Shown here piece by piece: positions 16,297 through 25,261 of a stretch of 64,000 bases of DNA. The stretch covers positions 3,214,503 through 3,278,502 of the forward strand of contig NZ_CP050152.1 of the NCBI RefSeq assembly GCF_011617245.1, in the 5' to 3' direction. The position numbers were made by a program, and so were the translations under genes. The notes below the pieces were generated by a model. It was given only the letters and a program-made list of their open reading frames with translations, searched no databases and had not been told where the DNA came from. The first letter of the stretch is position 1, and each line of letters starts with the position of its first letter. This DNA is from Brevibacterium atlanticum. Its GTDB lineage: Bacteria > Actinomycetota > Actinomycetes > Actinomycetales > Brevibacteriaceae.

Positions 16297-16470
16297 TCAG
16301 TAGTGAGCTGGCGGATCACTCGCGGGGAACGATTCTTCCTCCCATTCATCGACCAGATCATCCTCGTGCTGCTTCGATGCGGAATCCGTGCCGGGCTTTT
16401 CCGCAACATCATCTTTCGCTTCCTCGGGGACCTGTGTCGGTTCCTTCTCATCTTCGTCTGGATTGCTCAT
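16297..16470 (-). CDS. Small acidic protein with C-terminal WEEESFPASDPPAHY motif
   Basis: 57 residues, starting at the ATG at 16470 behind GGAGAAGGG. The C-terminus DEWEEESFPASDPPAHY is a motif found at the end of many short bacterial proteins of unknown function. The rest is Glu/Asp/Lys-rich and probably disordered. It is divergent from the other small acidic gene at 16606. The motif is recognised from memory; no role is assigned. Confidence 0.7.
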   Translation of the reverse strand: MSNPDEDEKEPTQVPEEAKDDVAEKPGTDSASKQHEDDLVDEWEEESFPASDPPAHY

Positions 16471-16605
16471 CACGATCATCCCTTCTCCAACAGACGCATG
16501 CACCCATGCTGACACTGTTTCAGGCGACTCGAAAGGGGTGCCGCTCGGCTGGGGCCCCGCGTAGACTGATCACCCATCCGCGCTCTCCAGCGAAAGGTGA
16601 CCAGA

Positions 16606-16833
16606 ATGTCGACCGAAGACAGCACTGAGGACAACACCGCCGACAGCATGCGCAAGGCTGCGGAGAATCTCGACCACAGTGCCGGTGCCGCACCTTCGTC
16701 GGAATATCTCGACGGGGTGGACACCGACGATTTCGGTCGCTCCGACGAAACCTCTGATGATGAGAACCGTGAGGAAGATGAGAACGCCGATGACCAGGAT
16801 ATGTCGAGCGATCCGCCGTCGACAGATCGCTGA
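16606..16833 (+). CDS. Small highly acidic protein, paralogue of the protein at 8644
   Basis: 75 residues from the ATG at 16606; a GTG at 16597 is possible but falls in the ribosome-binding site. It shares with the 8644 protein the block (M)RKAAENLDHSAGAAPSSEY followed by LDGVDTDDFG, then an acidic tail. Fifty nucleotides upstream of the start are also conserved. Function unknown. Confidence 0.7.
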   Translation: MSTEDSTEDNTADSMRKAAENLDHSAGAAPSSEYLDGVDTDDFGRSDETSDDENREEDENADDQDMSSDPPSTDR

Positions 16834-16845
16834 TCGGCTTCGTCG

Positions 16846-17847
16846 TTACTGCGTCGCGGAGAACATGTCCTCGACAGTGTCGAGCAGGGCCATCGCCTTG
16901 TCGTAGTCGCCGCGCATGGACCAGGACGGGAGGTCGTGTACCTGACCGGACTTGAACGCCGGGACTCGATCGTACGGAGTTTCGCCCTTGAGGTCGTCGA
17001 CGCCGATGTCCGCGTTGTTGAAGCCGACGACGAAGACTGTCTCTGAGCGGAGTATGTCGGGCAGCACCTCGAGCGAGGGTCCGAACATGTCCCCGCCCGC
17101 GGTGTAGGGTTCGATGTCGCTCTCTTCGAACAGCGGGGCCGTTCTGAACCCGAGCGGTTCGAGCGCAGCCGACAGGCTCTTGCCCTCGATGAGGATGTAG
17201 GGAGTGTCCTTGCTCTCGAGCGTGAGGATGGAGATCTCTCCCTCGGGGACCGTGATGGCGTCCTTCACCTCGGCGATTCGATCCTCGTAGGCTGATTCGA
17301 ACTTCTCATAGGCATCCTCCCGGCCGAGCACGTCGGAGGCGATGAACGAGAATTGGTCCTGCCATGTCTGCTTATCCCCCGACACGACGACGGTCGGCGC
17401 CACCTCCTGAAGCCTGTCGTAGGCATCGGTCGCATGCTTGAGCGGGAACCCGATCCCTCCGGCGATGATGAGGTCCGGATCGGCGGCGATGATGGACTCG
17501 AGGTCGAACCCGTCATTGCTCCACGGCAGGAACTCGGTCCCCTGCGCCTTGGCCTTTTCGGACCAGAATTGCGAGAATTCCCCGTCGGTTTCCGTCACCT
17601 CGGGCGTCGTGGCGACGACCGGCACATCAAGGTCATAGAGGTACCCGGCGAGGGCGTAGTTGAGCACAACCACCCTCTGCGGGTCGGCAGGAACCTCAAC
17701 CTCCCCCTGCTTGGTTTCGACCACACGCGTCTCGGCTTCATTCGCCGAGGCGCCCTCATCAGATGTATTCGTGGGGCTCGCACAGGCACTGACGAGCAGG
17801 AGACCTGCACCCAGAAAGAGCGCGCAGATTCGGCGGAGCAAGGACAT
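16846..17847 (-). CDS. Iron-siderophore ABC transporter substrate-binding lipoprotein
   Basis: 333 residues. The N-terminal lipoprotein signal ends in LLLVSACAS (lipobox Cys near residue 22). The mature part is a two-lobed periplasmic-binding fold of the FepB/FecB type, with PQRVVVLNYALAGYLYDLD, ESIIAADPDLIIAGGIGFP and EDAYEKFESAYEDRIAEVK. It captures ferric siderophore at the cell surface for an ABC importer. No permease or ATPase lies next to it, so these must be elsewhere. A DtxR-like box lies about 42-60 bp upstream, suggesting repression by iron. It is divergent from an AraC-type regulator. Confidence 0.9.
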   Translation of the reverse strand: MSLLRRICALFLGAGLLLVSACASPTNTSDEGASANEAETRVVETKQGEVEVPADPQRVVVLNYALAGYLYDLDVPVVATTPEVTETDGEFSQFWSEKAKAQGTEFLPWSNDGFDLESIIAADPDLIIAGGIGFPLKHATDAYDRLQEVAPTVVVSGDKQTWQDQFSFIASDVLGREDAYEKFESAYEDRIAEVKDAITVPEGEISILTLESKDTPYILIEGKSLSAALEPLGFRTAPLFEESDIEPYTAGGDMFGPSLEVLPDILRSETVFVVGFNNADIGVDDLKGETPYDRVPAFKSGQVHDLPSWSMRGDYDKAMALLDTVEDMFSATQ

Positions 17848-17867
17848 CGGCTACCTCTGTCAGGTGA

Positions 17868-18725
17868 GTGGAACTAGAATCAGGGAACATAGCCCAGCCT
17901 AACCAAACTCCTCGATTCATCTACGACAAAGGCGACATCATCACACGACCAGCACGACACGTTCTGCGCCGACGCACCGACACCGAGACAGAACGGCCGG
18001 TGCACTTCGCAGGGCATGATAGGCACAGTCATTCGTACCCGTTGCTCATCCATGTCATCAGCGGTGCCGTGGACGCACATCTGCGCGGACAGGGGTTCGA
18101 AACAACGCATCTCAGCCTCTCCACCGGGGCGAGCCTGTGGCTGGGAGCAGGCATCGACCACTCGGTCGCGGCCAAAGCGGACTCCATTATGCTCGGCCCC
18201 CGACTGTCACCGCAGACAGAGCCGCCCGAGGGGTTCCTGCACATCCGCCACTCACCCACCCTGCGCGACACAGCGCTGCATATCCTCGCCTCATCCCCGA
18301 GCAGCGAGGCCGAACGCCTACCTCTCAGGCGAGCCCTCGACGCGGAGCTGGGTGCGTTCGCCGCCGATGATTTTCCCATTCCCGAGCCTCAGCATCGCGC
18401 GGTGAGAGCGATCATCGACGATCCCATGACGCTGCTGGTGCCGCTGAGCACCGTCGCAGCGCGACAGTCGATGAGCACACGCCATGTCGAACGGATCGTC
18501 AAGGACGATCTCGGACTGTCGTTCGTCCAGTGGCGGACGCGGAGGAGACTCAACTTGGCACTGCGCCGGATCCGCGCGGGGTCGAGCGTCGCCGCCGCCG
18601 CGCGAGCGGTCGGCTACCGCGGGTCCGACGGTCTGATCCGGGCGATCGGCCGGCTCACCGGACTCAACCGGCAGGAGCTCTCGGGTGACCTGGCAGGTGC
18701 GGTCAGGGCCTACCGCAGACGGTGA
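17868..18725 (+). CDS. AraC-family regulator with N-terminal cupin domain
   Basis: 285 residues from GTG 17868. An AraC-type cupin (GHDRHSHSYPLLIHVISG from about residue 48) is followed by a double-HTH C-terminus (about 195-275: STVAARQSMSTRHVERIVKD, then AAAARAVGYRGSDGLIRAIG). The divergent siderophore-binding gene is the likely target. The start is doubtful: GTG 17868 leaves only 20 bp between divergent starts and puts the DtxR-like box inside the coding region, while GTG 18000 just before the cupin would leave a normal promoter region. It converges on the ABC ATPase gene. Confidence 0.8.
   Translation: MELESGNIAQPNQTPRFIYDKGDIITRPARHVLRRRTDTETERPVHFAGHDRHSHSYPLLIHVISGAVDAHLRGQGFETTHLSLSTGASLWLGAGIDHSVAAKADSIMLGPRLSPQTEPPEGFLHIRHSPTLRDTALHILASSPSSEAERLPLRRALDAELGAFAADDFPIPEPQHRAVRAIIDDPMTLLVPLSTVAARQSMSTRHVERIVKDDLGLSFVQWRTRRRLNLALRRIRAGSSVAAAARAVGYRGSDGLIRAIGRLTGLNRQELSGDLAGAVRAYRRR
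17889..17907. promoter_or_regulatory. DtxR/IdeR-like iron box
   Basis: ATAGCCCAGCCTAACCAAA matches the DtxR consensus TTAGGTTAGSCTAACCTAA at 14 of 19 positions, with 10 of 11 in the right half. It lies in front of the siderophore-binding lipoprotein gene (start 17847). Iron-dependent repression is the likely role. Confidence 0.6.
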
Positions 18726-18733
18726 CACGCCCC

Positions 18734-20545
18734 TCAGAACTTCGGCACGTCCGCAATCAGTGCCCGCGTGTACTCGTGCGTCGGGTTCTCCAACACCGAG
18801 GCGGTCGGTCCGTAGTCGACGATCTTGCCCTTGTTGAGCACGGCGAGGTTGTCCGCAATGTGCCTCGACAACGCGATGTTGTGCGTGACGAAGAGCATCG
18901 CCAGCTGCCGCTCGGCCCGCAGCGTGCGCAGCAGCCCCACGATCGAGGCCTGCACACTGACGTCCAATGCCGAGGTGATCTCATCGCAGACCATCACCGA
19001 CGGTGCGTTGACCAGAGCTCGGGCGATCGCCGCCCTCTGCCGCTCACCGCCGGAGAGGTCACCGGGACGCCGGTGATAGAACGACCGCCCCAGCCGCACC
19101 GAATCGAGTGCCTCCTCGACGGCGGCCTTCCGACTCGCGGCCGTGCCCTCCCCGCTCATCTCCAGCGGCACCGTCAGCGACTGTCCGATCGACCGGCGCG
19201 GATTGAGCGAGGAGAACGGCGACTGGAACACGTACTGGATGCCGACCCGCTGCTCGTTCGTGCGCTTGCGCGTCGACCGTGCCAGTTCCGTGCCCCGCAG
19301 CCGTACCGACCCCGAATAGTCGTCATTGAGCCCGGCCACGCATTGCGAGAGCGTCGTCTTACCCGACCCCGATTCGCCGAGCAGCATCGTGCACTCCCCC
19401 GGCTCGAGGACGAGGTTGATCCCGTCGAGGATCTGCGCCTTCCCGTAGGCAAGCGCCACATCCGTGACCTCGAGCAGGGGCGCATTCGCCGAGGCGACTC
19501 GGCCGTCCCGCTCCCCCGCGGAGGCACCAGGCTCCCCCGCCGAGGTGGCCGCACCGTCCCGTACCTCACCGTCTGATCCGGAACCGCCCGACTTCTCCGA
19601 GCCGGGCTCCCCTGTCGAGACGAGAATGTGCGTCTCTCCGTCCTCCTCCGAAGGCTTCTTCTCCTCGGCGGCGCCGTCTCCGATGGCCTTGCGGCCGGCG
19701 AGGTCGGGCACCGCGGCCATGAGCATCTGCGTGTATTCGTGCTGCGGGTCCTCGAGAACTGACGCTACCGGTCCTTCTTCGACGAGGTTGCCGCGCAGCA
19801 TCACGGCCACCCGGTCGGAGAGGTCCTTGATCACCGCGAGGTCGTGGGTGATGTAGAGGCCGGCGACGTTGTTGGCCACCGTCATCTGTCGGATCGTGTC
19901 GAGCACGACTGACTGCGTGGAGACGTCGAGGCCGGTGGTCGGTTCGTCGAGGATGAGCACGTCGGGGAACATGGCAAACGCCATGGCGATGCCGATGCGC
20001 TGCTGCTGACCGCCGGAGAGCTGATGCGGCCACCGTTTCTGATACGCCTTGTCACCGGGCAGACCGACGTCGACGAGCACCTCGGAGACCCGGTCGGTCC
20101 GCTCCTTCTCAGAGTTCCCGAACCCGTGGATGTCGAGGACCTCACGGATCTGCTCACCGACGCGCATAGTCGGGTTGAGCGAGAGCGCAGGGTCCTGGGG
20201 GATGTAGGCGATCCGGGAGCCGCGCAGCTCACGCACGGCCACCTCGTCGAGGTCACCGACCTCCACATGGGTGGCCTCACCGCGCGGCCAGATACTCACG
20301 GAACCGGACCCGAATTTCAGGCCTTCCCGGAAATGGCCCATGCAGGCCAGGCCCGCCGTGGTCTTGCCGGAACCGGACTCGCCGACGAGCCCGAGGATCT
20401 CTCCGCGGGACAGGGCGAAGTCCACGCCGTGGAGGATCTCGTCACCGGCGTTCGTGAGCACCCGCAGGTCGGACACCCGCAGGACGATCTTCTCGTTCGG
20501 TTCGTTCGCATCGTCGTGGCGAACGGTCTGCGTCTTCGTGCTCAT
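18734..20545 (-). CDS. Oligopeptide/nickel-type ABC transporter, fused double ATPase
   Basis: 603 residues with two complete ATPase domains in one chain (DppD-DppF type). Domain 1 (about 20-275) has Walker A GLVGESGSGKTTAG, signature QLSGGQQQRIGIAMA and Walker B DVLILDEPTTGLD. Domain 2 (about 345-600) has LLGESGSGKTTLS, DLSGGERQRAAIARA and SVMVCDEITSALD. A Glu/Ser/Gly-rich linker (about 280-345) joins them. It energises import by the two permeases. It is the last gene of the operon 25.0-18.7 kb; its ATG overlaps the permease stop by 1 nt. Confidence 0.93.
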   Translation of the reverse strand: MSTKTQTVRHDDANEPNEKIVLRVSDLRVLTNAGDEILHGVDFALSRGEILGLVGESGSGKTTAGLACMGHFREGLKFGSGSVSIWPRGEATHVEVGDLDEVAVRELRGSRIAYIPQDPALSLNPTMRVGEQIREVLDIHGFGNSEKERTDRVSEVLVDVGLPGDKAYQKRWPHQLSGGQQQRIGIAMAFAMFPDVLILDEPTTGLDVSTQSVVLDTIRQMTVANNVAGLYITHDLAVIKDLSDRVAVMLRGNLVEEGPVASVLEDPQHEYTQMLMAAVPDLAGRKAIGDGAAEEKKPSEEDGETHILVSTGEPGSEKSGGSGSDGEVRDGAATSAGEPGASAGERDGRVASANAPLLEVTDVALAYGKAQILDGINLVLEPGECTMLLGESGSGKTTLSQCVAGLNDDYSGSVRLRGTELARSTRKRTNEQRVGIQYVFQSPFSSLNPRRSIGQSLTVPLEMSGEGTAASRKAAVEEALDSVRLGRSFYHRRPGDLSGGERQRAAIARALVNAPSVMVCDEITSALDVSVQASIVGLLRTLRAERQLAMLFVTHNIALSRHIADNLAVLNKGKIVDYGPTASVLENPTHEYTRALIADVPKF

Positions 20546-21462
20546 CAGGCCTCCACTGATGTCGATGCGGTGGCTCGGGCGAAGGAGTCCGCGAGCAGGT
20601 TGGTGCCGATGGTCAGCAGCGCGATCGCGATGACCGGCAGCAGCACACCCCAGGGTTGGATGGACAGGGCGATGCGGTTCTCGTTGATCATCAGGCCCCA
20701 GTCGGCGGCCGGCGGCTGCAGGCCGAGTCCGAGGAAGGACAGTGAGGCGATGTAGCCGATCGAATAGGTCAAACGCAGCCCGGCCTCCACGCTCAAGGGT
20801 CCGGTGATATTGGGCAGAAGCTCACGGAAGAGCACCTTCCACCGCGGCATCGCGTACATCTCCGCGGCTTTGATGTAGTCCTCGGTGATCACCCCCAGTG
20901 TCGCCGACCTCGCCACACGGGCGATGCGCGGTGCGTGGGTGAGCCCGATGACGGTCACGAGCACCCACCCCTGCGGGCCGAGCACCGTGATCGCCAACAG
21001 CGCGAACACGAGCTGCGGGACGGCGAGGATGACGTCGTTGAGGCGCATGATGACGGCGTCGAACCGACCGCCGACGTAGGCGGCGAGCATGCCGACGATC
21101 GCACCGACGACCATGCCGAGGACGGTGGCGAGGACACCGTAGACGATGAGGGTCAGCCCGCCGGCGAGGAAGCGGGAGAACACATCACGGCCGAGGTTGT
21201 CCGACCCGAACAGTCCGTAGGAGCTGAAGGGCTTCGTGACGAACTGGGTGGCGGTGTTGCCCGTCGCCCACGGCAGCAGCAGCGGCCCGCACAGGGCGAG
21301 GATGACGATGATGAGGGTGATCGTCAGACCGATCTTGCCCTGCTTCTGCGCGAGCACCCGCTTGTAGAAGGGAACGTAGGTGGTCTGGGACTCCTTGGGA
21401 ACCTCGGCGGCGTCGGTGGCCGCGGATTTGAGGTCGTCGAGGCTGTTGGCATCGGTGCTCAT
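20545..21462 (-). CDS. ABC transporter permease (DppC/OppC type)
   Basis: 305 residues starting at the ATG at 21462, inside the stop of the upstream permease; an upstream extension of the frame is rejected. The N-terminal OppC-N segment has VLAQKQGKIGLTITLIIVI, and there are six hydrophobic segments. The EAA loop is about 200-225 (ARVARSATLGVITEDYIKAA). It forms the membrane channel with the DppB-type subunit. Confidence 0.92.
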   Translation of the reverse strand: MSTDANSLDDLKSAATDAAEVPKESQTTYVPFYKRVLAQKQGKIGLTITLIIVILALCGPLLLPWATGNTATQFVTKPFSSYGLFGSDNLGRDVFSRFLAGGLTLIVYGVLATVLGMVVGAIVGMLAAYVGGRFDAVIMRLNDVILAVPQLVFALLAITVLGPQGWVLVTVIGLTHAPRIARVARSATLGVITEDYIKAAEMYAMPRWKVLFRELLPNITGPLSVEAGLRLTYSIGYIASLSFLGLGLQPPAADWGLMINENRIALSIQPWGVLLPVIAIALLTIGTNLLADSFARATASTSVEA

Positions 21463-22412
21463 GCTGCGCTCCTCAGTTTCGGGTTGGTGAGGATGCCGAC
21501 GACATCGGCAGCCAGGTTCACCACGACGTAGACAGCGGCGACGAGCATGGAGATCGCCTGGACGACCTGCACGTCTCGGTAGGTCACCGCGTCGATGAGT
21601 GCTTGTCCGAGTCCCGGGTAGCGGAAGAGGAACTCGACGACGACCACGCCGCCGGCCAGCCAGGCCAGCTGGATCGCGACGACCTGTGCGACCGGGCCGA
21701 GTGCGTGCGGGACGGCGTGGCGCATGATCACCCGGGTCTCGGGCACGCCTTTGAGCCGAGCCATCTCGACGAAGCCGGAGTCGAGGACCTCGATCATCGT
21801 CGCCCGCATCATCCGCACGATGTAGGGGGTGACGACGAGGATGAGGGTCAGGGTCGGCAGGATGAGCTGTTCGGGTCGGTTCCACACGGGTTCTCCCGGT
21901 GGGGCGAGGGTCACGGCGGGCAGGATCTGGAACACCGAGGTGGCGAAGATCGCGATGAGGCCGATGCCGATGACGAACTCGGGCATGGCCGCAAGCACGA
22001 GGCTGATCCCGGTCATGGCCTGGTCGCGACGCTTGCCGCGATGCAGGGCCTGGTAGACGCCGAGGCCGATGCCCAGCGGCACGGAGATGATCGCTGCCAG
22101 GCCCATGAGGACGAAGGAGGCTCCGATCCGGTCGGCGAGGAGTTGGGAGACAGGTCCCCCGGACGCCGAGGAGGTGCCGAAGTCACCGACGAAGAGTCCT
22201 CCCAGCCAATGGAAGTAGCGCAGCCAGGCGGGACCGTTGAGTCCCAGCTGCTCGTTCAGCGCCGCAATGCGTTCGGGAGTGGCCTGCTGGCCGAGGATGG
22301 CCCGGGCCGCGTCGCCGGGCAGCAGCAGGGTGGCGCCGAAGACGAGGAGGGACACGGCGATGAGGATGAAGGCGGAGAAGACTAGCCGCTTGCCGATCAC
22401 TTTTCCGAACAT
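21459..22412 (-). CDS. ABC transporter permease (DppB/OppB type)
   Basis: 317 residues. The N-terminal helix has KRLVFSAFILIAVSLLVF, followed by the usual PGDAARAILGQQATPERI periplasmic stretch and five more helices. The EAA-type loop is MIEVLDSGFVEMARLKGV. It overlaps the DppC-type gene by 4 nt and starts 1 nt after the stop of the binding-protein gene, so all are co-transcribed. Confidence 0.92.
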   Translation of the reverse strand: MFGKVIGKRLVFSAFILIAVSLLVFGATLLLPGDAARAILGQQATPERIAALNEQLGLNGPAWLRYFHWLGGLFVGDFGTSSASGGPVSQLLADRIGASFVLMGLAAIISVPLGIGLGVYQALHRGKRRDQAMTGISLVLAAMPEFVIGIGLIAIFATSVFQILPAVTLAPPGEPVWNRPEQLILPTLTLILVVTPYIVRMMRATMIEVLDSGFVEMARLKGVPETRVIMRHAVPHALGPVAQVVAIQLAWLAGGVVVVEFLFRYPGLGQALIDAVTYRDVQVVQAISMLVAAVYVVVNLAADVVGILTNPKLRSAA

Positions 22413-22413
22413 G

Positions 22414-23961
22414 TCACACCTCTCCGATCCATACGCGGTCGAATCTCCAACCGCTCAACGGCCGTCCTGTCGCATTGGGGACGAGGCCGCCGACGTACTT
22501 CTGGAAGGCATCGACCTGGTTGGCGAAGCCCCAGATGATGTAGCCGCCTTCGTCGTAGAGCATCTTCTGCGCTTCGTGTTCGAGATTGCGCCGGGCCTTC
22601 GCATCGGACATCGCTCGCGCCTTCTTCACGAGCTTGGTGAACTCTTCGTCGTTCCAATGGGTTTCGTTGAACGGCGATTCCTCCATCACGCAGGACACGC
22701 ATTGGGCGAGGAAGTCACGGGTGTTCCAGAAGTCCTGGGCGAAGTCCCATTTGAGGTATTCGTCGCCGAAGAAGGTCGTAGCGTCCACCTTGCGGATCTT
22801 CACCCGGATGCCGGCATCGGCTGCCTGCTGGGCGAAGACCTGGGCGGATTCGACGACGCCGGATTGAATGGGCGCGGTGACCAGTTCGACGTCGAGGCCA
22901 TCCGGGTAGCCCGCCTCGGCGAGGAGCTTCTTGGCTTTGTCGACGTCGCGGTTGCGCTGGGGGAAGCCGGGATAGTTCGGGTCGAGCGGTGCGAACATGT
23001 CGTTGCCGAGTGTGCCGAAGCCGGAGAGGACCTGTTCGATCATCTGCTCACGGTCGACGACGAGGCGGAAGGCCTGTCGGACCCGCACGTCGTCGAAGGG
23101 CTTCTTGTCCACACGCATCGTGAACGGCAGCCACATCCCCGTCTCGGAGTTGAGGATGCTCATCCGCTCATCGGCGTCGATGACTTCGACGAGGGCCAGC
23201 GGGATCTGCGCGATCGCGTCGACCTGGGTCGACAGGAGGGCGTTGATGAGCGCGTCGGTGTCGTTGAAGTTGAGGATCTCAACCTTGTCGAGGTAGTTGC
23301 CTTCGGTCCGCCAGTAGTAGTCGTTGCGTTTGATCACCGTCGACTGGCCGGGGGTGTGCGAGACGAGGGAGAACGGACCGGAGCACACCGGGTTCTTCGG
23401 ATCGTAGTCGGCCGGGACGATGCCGGTGGTGTATTCGGAAACCGAGTCATCAAGGATGCCGTTGGGTTCGGAGAGCCGGAACTCGACCGTGCGGTCCCCG
23501 GTGGCGACGACCTTGTCGAGCATGGTGAAGCTCGCCGCGGCGGTCTTCGGATCGTCCGGGTCGTTGATCCGCTCGAAGCTGAACACCACGTCGTCGGGGG
23601 TGATGTCGCGTCCGTCGGAGAACTTCACGCCTTCGCGCAGGGTTGCCGTCCAAACGGTGGCGTCGTGGTTGCGTTCGAAGGACTCGGCGAGTTCGGGCTG
23701 GATCTTGTAGTCGTCAGTCCGCGACAGCAGGCAGTTGTAGAGGTTGACGGTGCGGGCGATGTCGCCGCTGTTGACGGGGATGTGGGCGTCGACGGTGTCG
23801 GCGGAGTTTCCGCCGGTCACTCCCACCCGCAGGGTTCCGCCCTTGACGGGGTCACCGGCGTCGGCGGCACCGACGGTCCCTCCCCCGCACGCGCTGAGTC
23901 CGGCGACCGCGGATACCGCGAGTCCGGCTCCCAGCGCTTGTCTTCGGTTCGGTGTGTTCAT
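22414..23961 (-). CDS. ABC transporter substrate-binding protein, family 5 (peptide/nickel type)
   Basis: 515 residues. The twin-Arg-like N-terminus NRRQALGAGLAVSAVAGLSA ends in a lipobox Cys (SACGGG), so it is an exported lipoprotein. SBP family 5 landmarks: ATVWTATLREGVKFSDGRDI, DDVVFSFERI and FRLVVDREQMI. It binds a peptide or other small ligand; the ligand cannot be deduced. It lies second in the operon, 11 nt behind the XRE/TetR regulator. Confidence 0.92.
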   Translation of the reverse strand: MNTPNRRQALGAGLAVSAVAGLSACGGGTVGAADAGDPVKGGTLRVGVTGGNSADTVDAHIPVNSGDIARTVNLYNCLLSRTDDYKIQPELAESFERNHDATVWTATLREGVKFSDGRDITPDDVVFSFERINDPDDPKTAAASFTMLDKVVATGDRTVEFRLSEPNGILDDSVSEYTTGIVPADYDPKNPVCSGPFSLVSHTPGQSTVIKRNDYYWRTEGNYLDKVEILNFNDTDALINALLSTQVDAIAQIPLALVEVIDADERMSILNSETGMWLPFTMRVDKKPFDDVRVRQAFRLVVDREQMIEQVLSGFGTLGNDMFAPLDPNYPGFPQRNRDVDKAKKLLAEAGYPDGLDVELVTAPIQSGVVESAQVFAQQAADAGIRVKIRKVDATTFFGDEYLKWDFAQDFWNTRDFLAQCVSCVMEESPFNETHWNDEEFTKLVKKARAMSDAKARRNLEHEAQKMLYDEGGYIIWGFANQVDAFQKYVGGLVPNATGRPLSGWRFDRVWIGEV

Positions 23962-23972
23962 GTGCCTTCTTC

Positions 23973-25031
23973 CTAGGACGTCGGTTCGGGCCGGCCGACT
24001 GCGGCGGCCCGGTCTGACTTCGGGGTTCGGGTGTCGTCGGTGAACGCGTCGCTGTTGAGGATGTGAGCGTTCAGATAGTTCTCAAGCATGGCCAGCGCCT
24101 CGTCGTCCGTGATGGGCATGTGTTCGGTGGTGCGGGCCACGCCCAGGCCGTCGATGAAGATCGACAGGGATTTGACCATGAGCGCGGTGTCACCGGTCCT
24201 GATCGTTCCGGATCTCTGACCGCCGTCAATGACCGTGGTGATCATATCCATCCACTCGCCGTAGACGGAGGTGAGGTTCTCGCGGGCGCTTTCGTCGGTG
24301 GCTGCACGGGCCCAGCACTGGAGCCAGATCGACCACACTCTCCGGATCTTCGGGTCAACTCCGGCATGGATGCGTGCGAAGTGGCGGAGCACGCCGATGG
24401 GGTCGGCGGAATCGTTGAGGTGGCGAGTCTCGGCGATGACATCGAGGGAGTGGCGCAGGGCCGCCTGCAGCAGCTGGTCTTTCGTCCGGAAGTGGTAGTT
24501 CACCGCCGAGGCGCTCACCCCGGCCGCATCTGCGACGTATTCAGTGCGGACCTTGTCGATGCCGAGATCGGCATAGAGCCGCCAGGCTGCAGCGATGATC
24601 TTCAGCCGATTGCGAGTGCCCTTCGACATCCAGTCCAGTTCGGAGGCCGGCCCGAGGGCCGCTCCCCCAGCGGCTTGCCCCATGCGCGCATCACCCGCGA
24701 GATCATCTGCGGAATCGTTGGCAGGTGATTCGCTGAGAGTAGGAGGAACGTCGGCGACCATTGTTCGCCGAGGCGGCCGTGCCGTTCGCCCGGTCGTCAG
24801 CCAATCCGTGGTGACCCCGGTGAGTTCGGCGATGTGAGAGATCTCCTCGACCCGGAATTTTCGTGTTCCAGCGAGGGATTTCGACAGTTTGCTCGCGTCG
24901 AGGCCGATGCGCCGGGCGACTTCGCTGTGGTTGACTCCCGCGTCTCTGATGGCGATGCGGACACGGGTGACCAGCGACTTCGGTGCGCTCTCAGCGCTTT
25001 CGCTCGTCGTGACCACCCAAACAGTCTGCAC
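23973..25031 (-). CDS. Double-HTH regulator: N-terminal XRE-like domain plus TetR domain
   Basis: About 352 residues if started at GTG 25031 (GTG 25016 is also possible). Codons further upstream lie in AT-rich promoter-like DNA and are excluded. The N-terminal HTH (about 25-70) reads NHSEVARRIGLDASKLSKSL and SHIAELTGVTTDWLTTG. A flexible Pro/Ser linker follows, then a TetR HTH (YVADAAGVSASAVNYHFRTK) and a C-terminal ligand domain. It heads the peptide-type ABC operon and probably autoregulates it. Two DNA-binding domains in one chain are unusual for TetR proteins. Confidence 0.82.
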   Translation of the reverse strand: MQTVWVVTTSESAESAPKSLVTRVRIAIRDAGVNHSEVARRIGLDASKLSKSLAGTRKFRVEEISHIAELTGVTTDWLTTGRTARPPRRTMVADVPPTLSESPANDSADDLAGDARMGQAAGGAALGPASELDWMSKGTRNRLKIIAAAWRLYADLGIDKVRTEYVADAAGVSASAVNYHFRTKDQLLQAALRHSLDVIAETRHLNDSADPIGVLRHFARIHAGVDPKIRRVWSIWLQCWARAATDESARENLTSVYGEWMDMITTVIDGGQRSGTIRTGDTALMVKSLSIFIDGLGVARTTEHMPITDDEALAMLENYLNAHILNSDAFTDDTRTPKSDRAAAVGRPEPTS

Positions 25032-25236
25032 ATTAGTTGCGATTTTAGCAAGACTTACTAGGGTTTTGAGTAGTTTATTGTGATGCTCGGGTGTGCCGAC
25101 GAAGAGCATTTCGCAGACAGCAATCGTGAGGTTCATCAGCAAGTTGATACCCATTTATCGAGCGGGGACGATAGAGTCACACTCAACGAACCTTGGCGGC
25201 ATCCCCTTATCACTGCCGCCCATCCCCTGATTCCGG

Positions 25237-25242
25237 TATAAC
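25237..25242 (+). promoter_or_regulatory. -10-like TATAAC before the Stealth gene
   Basis: TATAAC 20-25 nt before the ATG at 25262; no clear -35 at 17 nt. It would give a very short leader carrying GGGAGG. Confidence 0.3.
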
Positions 25243-25261
25243 GCAGGGAGGCGTTACCAGA

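Noticed and set aside
22237-23976. 579-codon plus-strand frame
   Set aside because: Antisense to the ABC binding-protein gene; no domain.
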